A DNA stretch of 14,799 nt from Prevotellaceae bacterium UBA1716 (GTDB taxonomy: Bacteria; Bacteroidota; Bacteroidia; Bacteroidales; Bacteroidaceae), in the NCBI GenBank assembly GCA_002317225.1, contig DCIW01000157.1, forward strand, positions 1 to 14,799, written 5' to 3'. The notes below the pieces were generated by a model, which saw only the letters and a list, made by a program, of their open reading frames with translations, was not told the DNA's origin and did not search any database. Both the position numbers and the translations under genes were made by a program. Shown piece after piece: positions 1 to 6,701 of this stretch; the stretch's first letter is position 1, and every line of letters starts with the position of its first letter.

Positions 1-749
1 TCCCAGTTACCAGCCATCTTGTTACCAGTATCCTTGAGGTCACCCATACGGAGTCCGTACCATTCGCCTTCCATATCGTCCTCGTTGTCGAGCATAAGCT
101 CAGCACGGTTACGGTTGAGACCCTTGAGCGAAGCCTTGAGGTTCTTGATACGCTTAGCGTCCATACCATCGAGGTAGTCGTCCATACGAGCACGGAACTC
201 AACGAGCATATCAAATTCGTTTGACTTCATATTGAACTCAGCCTTCTTACGGAGTTCGATGACACCACGTTCTGGAGCAACAGACTTAGATGGGTCAAAT
301 GTTGACTGAACTTCTGGGTGCTTAGTACCGTCAGCCTTGTAACCAACTGGGATGTACTTGAGTGAATCAGGGTTAGAGATGCCGAGCTTTTCAGCAGTTG
401 ATACCCAAACTGTATCACGCTTGATGATTCCCTGTCTTACAGCCTGTGCTTCGGTCATACCAGCTTCGAGCTGATCATCGGTGAGGACACCTTCCTTGAT
501 AACCTTGTCAACGCAACGACCGTTCTTGACAAAGTCGATGAGAGAGTCGATTGTTCCGACATATTCGCCGAATGTCATCTTGTACTGCTCTTCTGCATCA
601 CGAATCTGAGTGAGGCGAGCAATTACGAGTTTTTCACGAGCGGACTTTTCTTCATCGAAAGCGATGTCGCTGTAGACGCTGATGTAACAAGCATAACAGA
701 GTCCTAATGCACAAACAGCAAGGATGCCGTTAATAATTTTTTTGTTCAT
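1..749 (-). CDS. Membrane-anchored hypothetical protein, pseudopilin-like N-terminus (partial, C-terminus off window)
   Basis: The reading frame is open for 249 codons from the ATG at 749 to the window edge, so the 3' end is missing. The protein begins MNKKIINGILAVCALG and has one hydrophobic segment (about residues 5-25) with no convincing lipobox, which suggests an N-terminal membrane anchor with the rest in the periplasm. A charged helical stretch follows (about 31-60), then an IRDAEEQYKMTFGEY motif (49-63) and a TIDSLIDFVKNGR segment. The order TM helix, long helix, 'RDAEEQY...G.Y' and 'DSL' is reminiscent of type IV pilin or pseudopilin-like proteins, but I do not recognise a named family. 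The remainder is charged and soluble-looking (VWVSTAEKLGI near 113-123). It is divergent from the helicase gene at 849. The coding call is strong; the function is unknown. Confidence 0.85.
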   Translation of the reverse strand, partial: MNKKIINGILAVCALGLCYACYISVYSDIAFDEEKSAREKLVIARLTQIRDAEEQYKMTFGEYVGTIDSLIDFVKNGRCVDKVIKEGVLTDDQLEAGMTEAQAVRQGIIKRDTVWVSTAEKLGISNPDSLKYIPVGYKADGTKHPEVQSTFDPSKSVAPERGVIELRKKAEFNMKSNEFDMLVEFRARMDDYLDGMDAKRIKNLKASLKGLNRNRAELMLDNEDDMEGEWYGLRMGDLKDTGNKMAGNW

Positions 750-776
750 GATATTATGTTTTTTATATTTTTTTAC

Positions 777-785
777 TACATTTGC
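777..785 (+). promoter_or_regulatory. Bacteroidetes -7 element upstream of the helicase gene
   Basis: TACATTTGC is an exact match to TAnnTTTGC. Transcription would begin near 790, giving a leader of about 60 nt before the ATG at 849. No good -33 TTTG is visible at the expected spacing. Confidence 0.5.
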
Positions 786-789
786 GTTA

Positions 790-797
790 CAAAAATA
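790..797 (-). promoter_or_regulatory. Possible -7 element for the leftward hypothetical gene
   Basis: Read on the minus strand this is TATTTTTG, matching TAnnTTTG, about 40 nt before the ATG at 749. The nearest upstream TTTG copies on that strand are 16 and 24 nt away, not the usual 19-21, so support is modest. It lies back to back with the plus-strand element at 777-785. Confidence 0.35.
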
Positions 798-848
798 GTG
801 ATAATTATCGAAACAAAATAACAAATCGCACTTTTTCTTCAAAAAAAT

Positions 849-2360
849 ATGATAAAAGACTACTTTAAGGAACTATTTTTACAAAATTTTGGGCATTCAC
901 CTACCAATCAGCAGTTGGAAGTAGTCGATTTGCTGACTGAGTTTCTTATGGAACCATTGCAAGATGGAGTGTTCATTTTGCGTGGTTTTGCGGGAACGGG
1001 AAAAACAAGTTTGGTAAGTGCTTTGGTCAAGACTATGAAGCAGCTCGAACGCGAATGTGTGCTCATTGCACCTACGGGAAGGGCGGCAAAAGTTCTTTCA
1101 AGTTACTCAGATCATCCTGCATATACAATTCATAAAAGAATATATCGCCAGAAGTCGATTGACAAGGATTCGCTCTTCGAAATCAACTTTAACATGAAGG
1201 CAAATCTTCTCTTCATTTGCGACGAGGCTTCGATGATTGCTAATGATGAATACCTGAGTGGTGGTCTATATGGAACAGGAAGATTGCTCGACGACCTTAT
1301 TCATTTTGTATATAATGGTAAAGGTTGTCGGCTCATCCTTCTTGGTGATACTGCTCAGTTGCCTCCGGTTGGCGAATATGAGAGTCCTGCACTTCAAGAC
1401 GATATGTTGAAAGGATATGGACTTGAAGTGGTGAGTTATACTATGACTCAAGTGGTGCGACAAGCAGAATCATCGGGCATACTTTGGAACGCAACCCATC
1501 TCCGCGAATTGATGGACACAGAAAGTATTTTTGATCTTCCAAGACTTCGTTTCAAAGGTTTTCCTGACATCAAAATAATGCCAGGGAACGAACTCATAGA
1601 AGCACTCGAGCAATGCTATCATAATGATGGTGAAGACGATACGATTGTTATTACTCGAAGCAACAAACGGGCTGTTACATATAATAATGGTATCAGGAAT
1701 CAAGTGCTTTGGAGAGAAGAACTGCTTTCGGGCGGCGACCGTGTAATGATTGCAAAAAACAATTACTATTGGTGCGAACTATATAACAAAGAGAATCAAG
1801 CAAATAGGAACGGGAACGGCGGTTCGAACCAATCATTTGGTTTAGACTTTATTGCCAACGGAAATATGGCTGTTATCAATCGAGTTAGAAATGAAAGGGA
1901 AATCTATGGATTCCATTTTGCTGATGTCCAACTCTATTTCCCTGACTACGATGATTTCGAAATGGAATGCACCGTGATTCTTGATACACTCCAAGCTGAA
2001 GCCCCTGCTCTAACTTCCGAACAGCAATCTATATTATATAATAAGGTGTACGAGGATTATGAGGAGATAAATACGGCAAAGGAAGGCGAGCGCCCCGTTT
2101 GGAAAAAAGCTTCGAAGCCCGAGCGTTTGAAGGCAATGAAGAACGATCCATTCTTCAATGCCCTCCAACTAAAATATGCCTATGCAATTACCTGCCATAA
2201 AGCACAGGGTGGTCAATGGAAGAACGTATTCATCGACCAAGGTTTCATGACTGAAGACATGCTCGGCCCTGACTATTTCCGTTGGCTCTACACCGCCATC
2301 ACCCGTGCCACTGGTTGTGTGTATATGGTCAATTGGAAGAAAGAGCAAGAGATGGAATAA
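849..2360 (+). CDS. RecD-like superfamily 1 ATP-dependent DNA helicase
   Basis: The 503-residue protein carries an ordered set of SF1 helicase motifs: Walker A GFAGTGKT (46-53), motif Ia APTGRAAK (74-81), Walker B FICDEAS (122-128), motif III LLGDTAQLPPVG (164-175), a QVVRQ motif (201-205), motif V-like YAITCHKAQG (445-454) and motif VI YTAITRA (481-487). This matches the RecD/UvrD-like C-terminal arrangement and the AAA_30-type stand-alone RecD-like helicases common in Bacteroidetes. It is expected to use ATP to unwind or translocate on DNA in the cytoplasm, probably in repair or recombination. It lacks the long N-terminal extension of RecD2 and has no RecB or RecC neighbours here. Residues about 312-332 (NRNGNGGSNQS core) form a low-complexity insertion before FIANGNM. 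The ATG is preceded by an A-rich tract rather than a Shine-Dalgarno sequence. Confidence 0.93.
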   Translation: MIKDYFKELFLQNFGHSPTNQQLEVVDLLTEFLMEPLQDGVFILRGFAGTGKTSLVSALVKTMKQLERECVLIAPTGRAAKVLSSYSDHPAYTIHKRIYRQKSIDKDSLFEINFNMKANLLFICDEASMIANDEYLSGGLYGTGRLLDDLIHFVYNGKGCRLILLGDTAQLPPVGEYESPALQDDMLKGYGLEVVSYTMTQVVRQAESSGILWNATHLRELMDTESIFDLPRLRFKGFPDIKIMPGNELIEALEQCYHNDGEDDTIVITRSNKRAVTYNNGIRNQVLWREELLSGGDRVMIAKNNYYWCELYNKENQANRNGNGGSNQSFGLDFIANGNMAVINRVRNEREIYGFHFADVQLYFPDYDDFEMECTVILDTLQAEAPALTSEQQSILYNKVYEDYEEINTAKEGERPVWKKASKPERLKAMKNDPFFNALQLKYAYAITCHKAQGGQWKNVFIDQGFMTEDMLGPDYFRWLYTAITRATGCVYMVNWKKEQEME

Positions 2361-2395
2361 AAGTATGGATCAATAGCAAGAAAGAACCATAATCA

Positions 2396-2428
2396 TTTGG
2401 TGTTGAAGAATAAATATCGTACTTTTGC
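2396..2428 (+). promoter_or_regulatory. Strong Bacteroidetes promoter for the DUF4160/DUF2442 pair
   Basis: TTTG (2396-2399), a 20-nt spacer and TACTTTTGC (2420-2428) match both the -33 and -7 consensus elements with ideal spacing. The start would fall near 2433, about 22 nt before the ATG at 2455. This is the best promoter in the window, and it indicates that the small cassette is transcribed independently of the helicase gene. Confidence 0.75.
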
Positions 2429-2454
2429 ACATAAATTCTTAAGTTTATCAAGTC

Positions 2455-2697
2455 ATGCCAACAATATTCATTTTATTTGGTTACATATTCAAATTCTATT
2501 CTGATGACCATGAACCTATCCATGTACATGTTGTGAAGGATGGAAAGGAAGCAAAGTATAATGTTGAGCCAGAAGTTTCACAGGTTTACAATCACGGTTT
2601 CAAGAAGAACGAGATATCTATAATTGAAGGTGTGATTGAAGAGAATAGAGAGGTGATTATAGATCGTTGGAAGAGCTACTTTTCCGGATCAAGATAA
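2455..2697 (+). CDS. DUF4160 family small protein
   Basis: The 80-residue protein matches the DUF4160 pattern from end to end: MPTIF start, aromatic FKFYSDDHEPIHVHV (12-26), a KEAKYNVEP segment (31-39), and a helical C-terminal part with NEISIIEGVIEENREVIIDRW (52-72). The HEPxHVHV histidine cluster is the family signature. Known genomics: DUF4160 genes are commonly followed by a DUF2442 gene, as here, and the pair is often listed among putative toxin-antitoxin-like modules; the biochemical activity is not established as far as I know. The gene has its own promoter, no Shine-Dalgarno sequence, and lies 15 nt upstream of the partner gene. It is full length for the family. A toxin role is inference only. 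Confidence 0.88.
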   Translation: MPTIFILFGYIFKFYSDDHEPIHVHVVKDGKEAKYNVEPEVSQVYNHGFKKNEISIIEGVIEENREVIIDRWKSYFSGSR

Positions 2698-2701
2698 AGA
2701 A

Positions 2702-2707
2702 AGGAGG
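2702..2707 (+). promoter_or_regulatory. Perfect Shine-Dalgarno sequence before the DUF2442 gene
   Basis: AGGAGG ends 5 nt before the ATG at 2713. A perfect Shine-Dalgarno sequence is unusual in Bacteroidetes, where most genes, including the others in this window, lack one. It fixes the start of the downstream gene and would favour its translation over that of the DUF4160 gene. Confidence 0.7.
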
Positions 2708-2712
2708 AATAA

Positions 2713-3027
2713 ATGTCTTACAAAATAAACAAGGTATGGGTAGATGGTGAATCTGTTTATGCATCTACCGAAGAAGGATTGCAGGCAAGCTATCCTTTCG
2801 CCATGTGGCCTCGTCTTGCCAATGCAACCGATGAACAGCGTCAAGACTTCTATCTGTCATATTCAGGCATACATTGGCCACAGATTGACGAAGATCTCAG
2901 TTTCGAAGGCATGTTCTCTAATGCGGGTTTATGTGAACGTTCAGAAGCTGAAGATTCCGTCTACTACCCTGTCAACTATATTGAACAAGCAGAAGGCGAC
3001 AAAAAATGTTATGTAGCTGAAGATTAA
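2713..3027 (+). CDS. DUF2442 domain protein, likely partner of DUF4160
   Basis: The 104-residue protein contains the DUF2442 core: a strand-rich start (KINKVWVDGESVYASTEEG), then a YPFAMWPRLANATDEQR block (27-43) and GIHWPQIDEDLSFEGM (52-67). The WPRLxNAT and GIHWPxxDEDxSxEG motifs are characteristic. After the core there is an acidic tail of about 35 residues (70-104), longer than in minimal members. The gene follows the DUF4160 gene by 15 nt with a perfect AGGAGG, so the two form one operon. By analogy with two-gene small modules, this member may be the regulatory or antidote half, but the sequence does not prove which is which. An overlapping +2-frame ORF at 2744-3016 is a shadow. Confidence 0.87.
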   Translation: MSYKINKVWVDGESVYASTEEGLQASYPFAMWPRLANATDEQRQDFYLSYSGIHWPQIDEDLSFEGMFSNAGLCERSEAEDSVYYPVNYIEQAEGDKKCYVAED

Positions 3028-3084
3028 TCCCCCGAAAAGATATGAGAGGCAGAAATGCTTTTAACGATATTGCATAACGAGTGC

Positions 3085-3124
3085 AAAAAAGAGCTCCCAC
3101 ACCTTGGAAGATGAGGGAGCTCTT
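3085..3124 (-). terminator. Rho-independent terminator of alaS
   Basis: A 10-bp perfect stem (3089-3098 with 3115-3124, core GAGCTCCC/GGGAGCTC) encloses a 16-nt loop. Read on the minus strand it is followed directly by a T run (3085-3090), placing a classical intrinsic terminator just past the alaS stop at 3144. On the plus strand no T tract follows, so it mainly serves alaS, although it also separates it from the convergent DUF2442 gene. Confidence 0.85.
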
Positions 3125-3143
3125 GACATATAATAATTATGTA

Positions 3144-5759
3144 TTAAAGTTCGGCGAGTTCGATAATCTTGTTGACTGCATCCTGGAGACCTGCGGGGTT
3201 CTTACCACCTGCAGTGGCGAAGTGAGCCTGACCACCACCACCACCTTGGATGAGCTTACCTGCTTCACGAACGAGTTTGCCTGCATTCTTTCCAGCAGCA
3301 ACGAGGTCGTCGGAGAATGATACTGTGAGGTTTGGTTTGCCTGCAGCATCACAACCGAGAACTACTACGAGTTTCTCAGTGAACTGAGCACGGAGTTGGA
3401 ATGCCATATCCTTAGCATTTTGTGCATCGATAGGAAGTACACCAGAGATGACCTTAACACCGTTGATGTCCTGTGCCTTTGCAATGAGTTCCTTCTTAAA
3501 CTCACCAGCAGCCTTAGACTTGAATTCATCAACCTGAGCCTGAAGTTCCTTGTTGTCAGCAATTGCCTTCTGGATTGTAGAAACAAGATCAGGAGCGTTG
3601 TTGAGAAGAGCACGGAGTTCAGAAACGAGGTCCTGAGTCTTATCAAGCATTTCCTCAACAGCCTTACCAGTTACAGCCTCGATACGACGAACACCAGCAG
3701 CAATAGAACTTTCAGAGATGATGCGAACCATCTGGATATTACCTGTAGCACTTGCATGACATCCACCACAGAACTCAACCGATGAACCGAACTTAACTAC
3801 ACGAACCTTATCACCATATTTCTCACCGAAGAGGGCGATGGCACCAAGCTTCTTTGCTTCTTCGATTGGATAGTCGCGGAACTCCTCAAGTGGGATGTTC
3901 TGACGAATCTTATCATTAACAAGGTGTTCAACCTCACGAATCTGTTCTGGAGTAACCTTCTCGAAGTGAGAGAAGTCGAAACGAAGACCATCAGCAGTAA
4001 CGAGCGAACCCTTCTGTTCAACATGAGTTCCGAGAACCTCACGGAGTGCTTCATCAAGGAGGTGAGTACAAGTGTGGTTAGCCTCGATAGCACGACGACG
4101 CTCTACATCTACACAAGCCATGAATTCGGCAGAAGCATCTTCAGGGAGTTTGTCAACGATATGAACTGCAACACCATTCTCCTTCTTTGTATCAAGAACA
4201 GTGATAGTCTCATTTTCAGAAACGAGAACACCAGTATCACCAACTTCACCACCCATTTCGCCATAGAAAGGAGTCTTGTCGAGAATCATCTCGTATGCCT
4301 TGCCCTTCTTCTGCTTAACCTCACGGTACTTCACGATGTGTGCAGGATATTCAGTATAGTCGTAACCAACGAATTCGCTTTCAGACTCGTTGACAATAAC
4401 CCAGTCACCAAGTTGAACTTCGTTAGCACCACGAGCACGTTCCTTCTGCTTCTGCATTTCCACATTGAAACCAGCCTCATCAACTGTCATACCTTGTTCG
4501 CGGCAGATAAGTTCGGTAAGGTCGAGTGGGAAACCGAATGTATCGAAGAGTGTGAATGCCTTATCACCAGCAATCTCAGTCTTGCCTTCCTTCTTAGTCT
4601 CGTCGATAACGCCCTGAAGGAGTTTGATACCATTCTCAAGAGTACGGAGGAATGAGCTTTCCTCTTCCTGCATCACCTTCATCACGAGTTTCTGTTGAGC
4701 ACCGATTTCAGGGAAAGCATCACCCATTTCAGCTACGAGAGTTGGAACGAGCTTATAGATGAATGCTTCCTTCTGACCAAGGAATGTGTAGCCATAACGA
4801 ACGGCACGACGAAGGATACGACGAATCACATAACCAGCCTTTGCATTAGATGGCAACTGACCATCTGCAATAGCAAATGCGATAGCACGGAGGTGGTCAA
4901 CGATAACACGGAGAGCAACATCAGTCTCTTCCTTCTCACCATACTTAACACCTGCCATGTCAGCCATCACCTTGATAAGTGGCTGGAAGACATCAGTATC
5001 ATAGTTTGAAGTCTTGCCCTGAAGTGTACGAACGAGACGTTCAAATCCCATACCAGTATCGATAACCTTTGCAGGAAGACCTTCGAGACTTCCATCAGCC
5101 TTACGGTTGAACTGCATGAACACGAGGTTCCAGATTTCGATAACCTGTGGGTGATCCTTATTTACAAGTTCACGACCAGGAATCTGTGCTTTCTCTTCAG
5201 CCGAACGAGAGTCGACATGAAGTTCAGAACAAGGACCGCAAGGGCCTGTATCGCCCATCTCCCAGAAGTTGTCGTGCTTGTTACCATTGATGATATGATC
5301 CTTTGGAAGGAATTGCTCCCAAATTGAAGCTGCCTCATCATCACGAGCAAGACCTTCTTCAGGAGAACCCTCGAAAACGGTAGCGTAGAGGTCTGCTGGG
5401 TTGATCTTGAGAACATCAACGATATATTCCCAAGCCCAAGAGATGGCTTCCTTCTTGAAATAATCACCAAACGACCAGTTGCCGAGCATCTCGAACATAG
5501 TGTGGTGATATGTATCGTGTCCTACCTCCTCAAGGTCGTTGTGCTTACCTGAAACACGAAGACACTTCTGTGAATCTGCCTGACGACGGCACTTAGGAGT
5601 TGCATTACCAAGGATGATATCCTTAAACTGATTCATACCTGCATTAGTGAACATCAACGTTGGGTCGTCTTTTACGACCATTGGAGCTGATGGCACAATG
5701 AGGTGCTCTTTGCTTTCAAAGAATGATTTGAAAGACTCGCGGATTTCTTTAGCTGTCAT
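3144..5759 (-). CDS. alaS: Alanyl-tRNA synthetase (AlaRS)
   Basis: This cytoplasmic class II synthetase charges tRNA-Ala and edits mischarged Ser and Gly. From the ATG at 5759 it is 871 residues, the usual bacterial length. The N-terminal catalytic domain shows DPTLMFTNAGMNQFKDI, DTYHHTMFEMLGNWSFGDYF and GDTGPCGPCSE. The tRNA-recognition helices include YVIRRILRRAVRYG. The editing domain has H562xxxH566 (NHTCTHLL) and C664xxxH668 (CGGCH), the expected zinc ligands. The C-terminal C-Ala domain includes the glycine-rich GGGGGQAHFATAGG. All key residues look intact. An in-frame ATG at 5774 would add MVNII, but that ATG lies inside a heptamer repeat, and MTAKEIRESF is the usual family start. Its promoter is at 5915-5923 and its terminator at 3085-3124. 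Confidence 0.97.
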   Translation of the reverse strand: MTAKEIRESFKSFFESKEHLIVPSAPMVVKDDPTLMFTNAGMNQFKDIILGNATPKCRRQADSQKCLRVSGKHNDLEEVGHDTYHHTMFEMLGNWSFGDYFKKEAISWAWEYIVDVLKINPADLYATVFEGSPEEGLARDDEAASIWEQFLPKDHIINGNKHDNFWEMGDTGPCGPCSELHVDSRSAEEKAQIPGRELVNKDHPQVIEIWNLVFMQFNRKADGSLEGLPAKVIDTGMGFERLVRTLQGKTSNYDTDVFQPLIKVMADMAGVKYGEKEETDVALRVIVDHLRAIAFAIADGQLPSNAKAGYVIRRILRRAVRYGYTFLGQKEAFIYKLVPTLVAEMGDAFPEIGAQQKLVMKVMQEEESSFLRTLENGIKLLQGVIDETKKEGKTEIAGDKAFTLFDTFGFPLDLTELICREQGMTVDEAGFNVEMQKQKERARGANEVQLGDWVIVNESESEFVGYDYTEYPAHIVKYREVKQKKGKAYEMILDKTPFYGEMGGEVGDTGVLVSENETITVLDTKKENGVAVHIVDKLPEDASAEFMACVDVERRRAIEANHTCTHLLDEALREVLGTHVEQKGSLVTADGLRFDFSHFEKVTPEQIREVEHLVNDKIRQNIPLEEFRDYPIEEAKKLGAIALFGEKYGDKVRVVKFGSSVEFCGGCHASATGNIQMVRIISESSIAAGVRRIEAVTGKAVEEMLDKTQDLVSELRALLNNAPDLVSTIQKAIADNKELQAQVDEFKSKAAGEFKKELIAKAQDINGVKVISGVLPIDAQNAKDMAFQLRAQFTEKLVVVLGCDAAGKPNLTVSFSDDLVAAGKNAGKLVREAGKLIQGGGGGQAHFATAGGKNPAGLQDAVNKIIELAEL

Positions 5760-5763
5760 AATG

Positions 5764-5798
5764 ATATTTACCATTTACAATTTACCATTTACCATTTT
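5764..5798. repeat. Heptamer tandem repeat in the alaS leader (CCATTTA type)
   Basis: Four clear 7-bp units are present: CCATTTA (5771), CAATTTA (5778), CCATTTA (5785) and CCATTTT (5792). A fifth degenerate unit, ATATTTA, starts at 5764. On the minus strand the array sits just upstream of the alaS ATG and provides a spurious in-frame ATG at 5774. It has the same period as the arrays at 6611, 6668 and 9575. Confidence 0.85.
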
Positions 5799-5855
5799 GG
5801 GCTGCGCATGGTGAGGGGCACGCCACATCAATTTGGGCTGCACGAGTTGAGGTGC
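5796..5855. repeat. Imperfect 36-nt direct duplication in the alaS leader
   Basis: TTTGGGCTGC occurs at 5796-5805 and again at 5832-5841. In both copies it is followed, after six variable bases, by TGAGG (5812 and 5848) and then nGC. The unit period is exactly 36 nt. It lies within the transcribed leader of alaS on the minus strand (GCAGCCCAAA orientation). Its function is unknown. Confidence 0.65.
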
Positions 5856-5914
5856 TGCTTGAGAGGAAAATGGACAAAAGCAGATGGAATTCTTTTATTT
5901 TAGTTCATTTTGAT

Positions 5915-5923
5915 GCAAAGATA
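5915..5923 (-). promoter_or_regulatory. Bacteroidetes -7 element for alaS
   Basis: On the minus strand this reads TATCTTTGC, an exact TAnnTTTGC match. Transcription would begin near 5910, leaving a leader of roughly 150 nt before the ATG at 5759. The leader contains the 36-nt duplication and the heptamer array. The -33 element is weak. Confidence 0.6.
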
Positions 5924-5953
5924 AGGGTATTTTTCTAAAAAATATATAAAAGT

Positions 5954-5987
5954 ATTGGGTAAAATGAAGAAAATGTATTAGATTTGC
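5954..5987 (+). promoter_or_regulatory. Bacteroidetes promoter for lemA
   Basis: A TTG at 5955-5957, a 21-nt spacer and TAGATTTGC at 5979-5987 match the -33/-7 consensus. Transcription would start near 5992, about 48 nt before the lemA ATG. It is divergent from the alaS promoter at 5915-5923. Confidence 0.7.
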
Positions 5988-6039
5988 ACTTGAAAAATGA
6001 ATTTATTGAATTATTACAAACTTTAAAATACAATTAATT

Positions 6040-6600
6040 ATGGCAATTCTTATTATTCTTGGAGTTGTAGCCCTCATCGCATTTTGGCTCATCTCTATGT
6101 ACAACAATCTCGTAAATCTCCGTAACAACCGCGAGAACGCATTCGCCAACATCGATGTTCAGCTCAAGCTTCGTTACGACCTCATCCCTAACCTCGTAAA
6201 CACAGTTAAGGGTTATGCTACACATGAGAAGGAAACTCTCGAAAGAGTTATCGCTCTCCGCAACCAGGCTATGGGTGCTACTAACATCAATGATAAGATC
6301 GCTGCTGAAAACCAGCTCTCAAGTGCTCTCGCTGGTCTTAAGGTGACAGTTGAGGCATATCCAGAACTCAAGGCAAACACTAACTTCCTCCAGCTCCAGA
6401 CCGAGCTCGCTGATGTAGAGAACAAGATCGCTGCTGTTCGCCGCTTCTTCAACTCTGCCACTAAGGAGTACAACACTGCTGTTCAGGTATTCCCTGCAAA
6501 CCTTATCGCAGGTGCATTCGGATTCCACAAGGAGCCAATGTTCGAAATCCCAGCTGAGGAGCGTGCTACAGTTGAGAAGGCTCCTGAAGTGAAGTTCTAA
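6040..6600 (+). CDS. lemA: LemA family membrane-anchored protein
   Basis: The 186-residue protein has one N-terminal membrane helix (about residues 2-20, AILIILGVVALIAFWLI) followed by a helical bundle. It carries the family signatures YNNLVNLRNNRENAFANIDVQL, LRYDLIPNLVNTVKGYATHE (44-63) and, near the C-terminus, RRFFNSATKEYNTAVQVFPANLIAGAFGF. LemA proteins are inner-membrane proteins with a mostly helical soluble domain whose molecular role is not settled. They are frequently encoded beside an M48/HtpX-type protease, as here, which suggests joint work in envelope quality control. The length is typical. The ATG at 6040 is about 48 nt downstream of a good promoter and has an AT-rich leader without a Shine-Dalgarno sequence. 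Confidence 0.95.
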   Translation: MAILIILGVVALIAFWLISMYNNLVNLRNNRENAFANIDVQLKLRYDLIPNLVNTVKGYATHEKETLERVIALRNQAMGATNINDKIAAENQLSSALAGLKVTVEAYPELKANTNFLQLQTELADVENKIAAVRRFFNSATKEYNTAVQVFPANLIAGAFGFHKEPMFEIPAEERATVEKAPEVKF

Positions 6601-6609
6601 TGAATGAAT

Positions 6610-6691
6610 AATTCAAAATTCAAAGTTCGAAATTATCTCCGGGCGGTCTCTGTTTCCGTTTGGAACAATTTTGAATTCTGAATTTTGAATT
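6610..6691. repeat. Inverted heptamer arrays forming a long hairpin between lemA and the M48 protease gene
   Basis: The left arm, 6610-6634, consists of ATTCAAA, ATTCAAA and GTTCGAA units. The right arm, 6667-6691, consists of ATTTTGA, ATTCTGA and ATTTTGA units. The arms are 25 nt each and reverse-complementary with only a few mismatches; the loop also contains a small GTTTCC/GGAAC stem. In an mRNA this would be a strong hairpin lying 10 nt upstream of the protease start codon, able to lower expression or stabilise the lemA part of the transcript. Confidence 0.8.
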
Positions 6692-6701
6692 TTTAGTTTA
6701 T

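Noticed and set aside
1818..1835. GGTTCGAACC, resembling a tRNA T-arm
   Set aside because: It lies inside the helicase coding sequence and has no matching acceptor, D or anticodon arms.
3085..3124. Bidirectional terminator also serving the DUF2442 gene
   Set aside because: The T run exists only on the minus-strand side. On the plus strand the stem is followed by TTGACATATAATAA, which is not a T tract, so only alaS termination is supported.
3924..4655. 243-codon plus-strand open frame inside alaS
   Set aside because: It lies fully within the conserved AlaRS coding sequence on the opposite strand and has a low-complexity Ser/Thr/Leu-rich product. It is a shadow.
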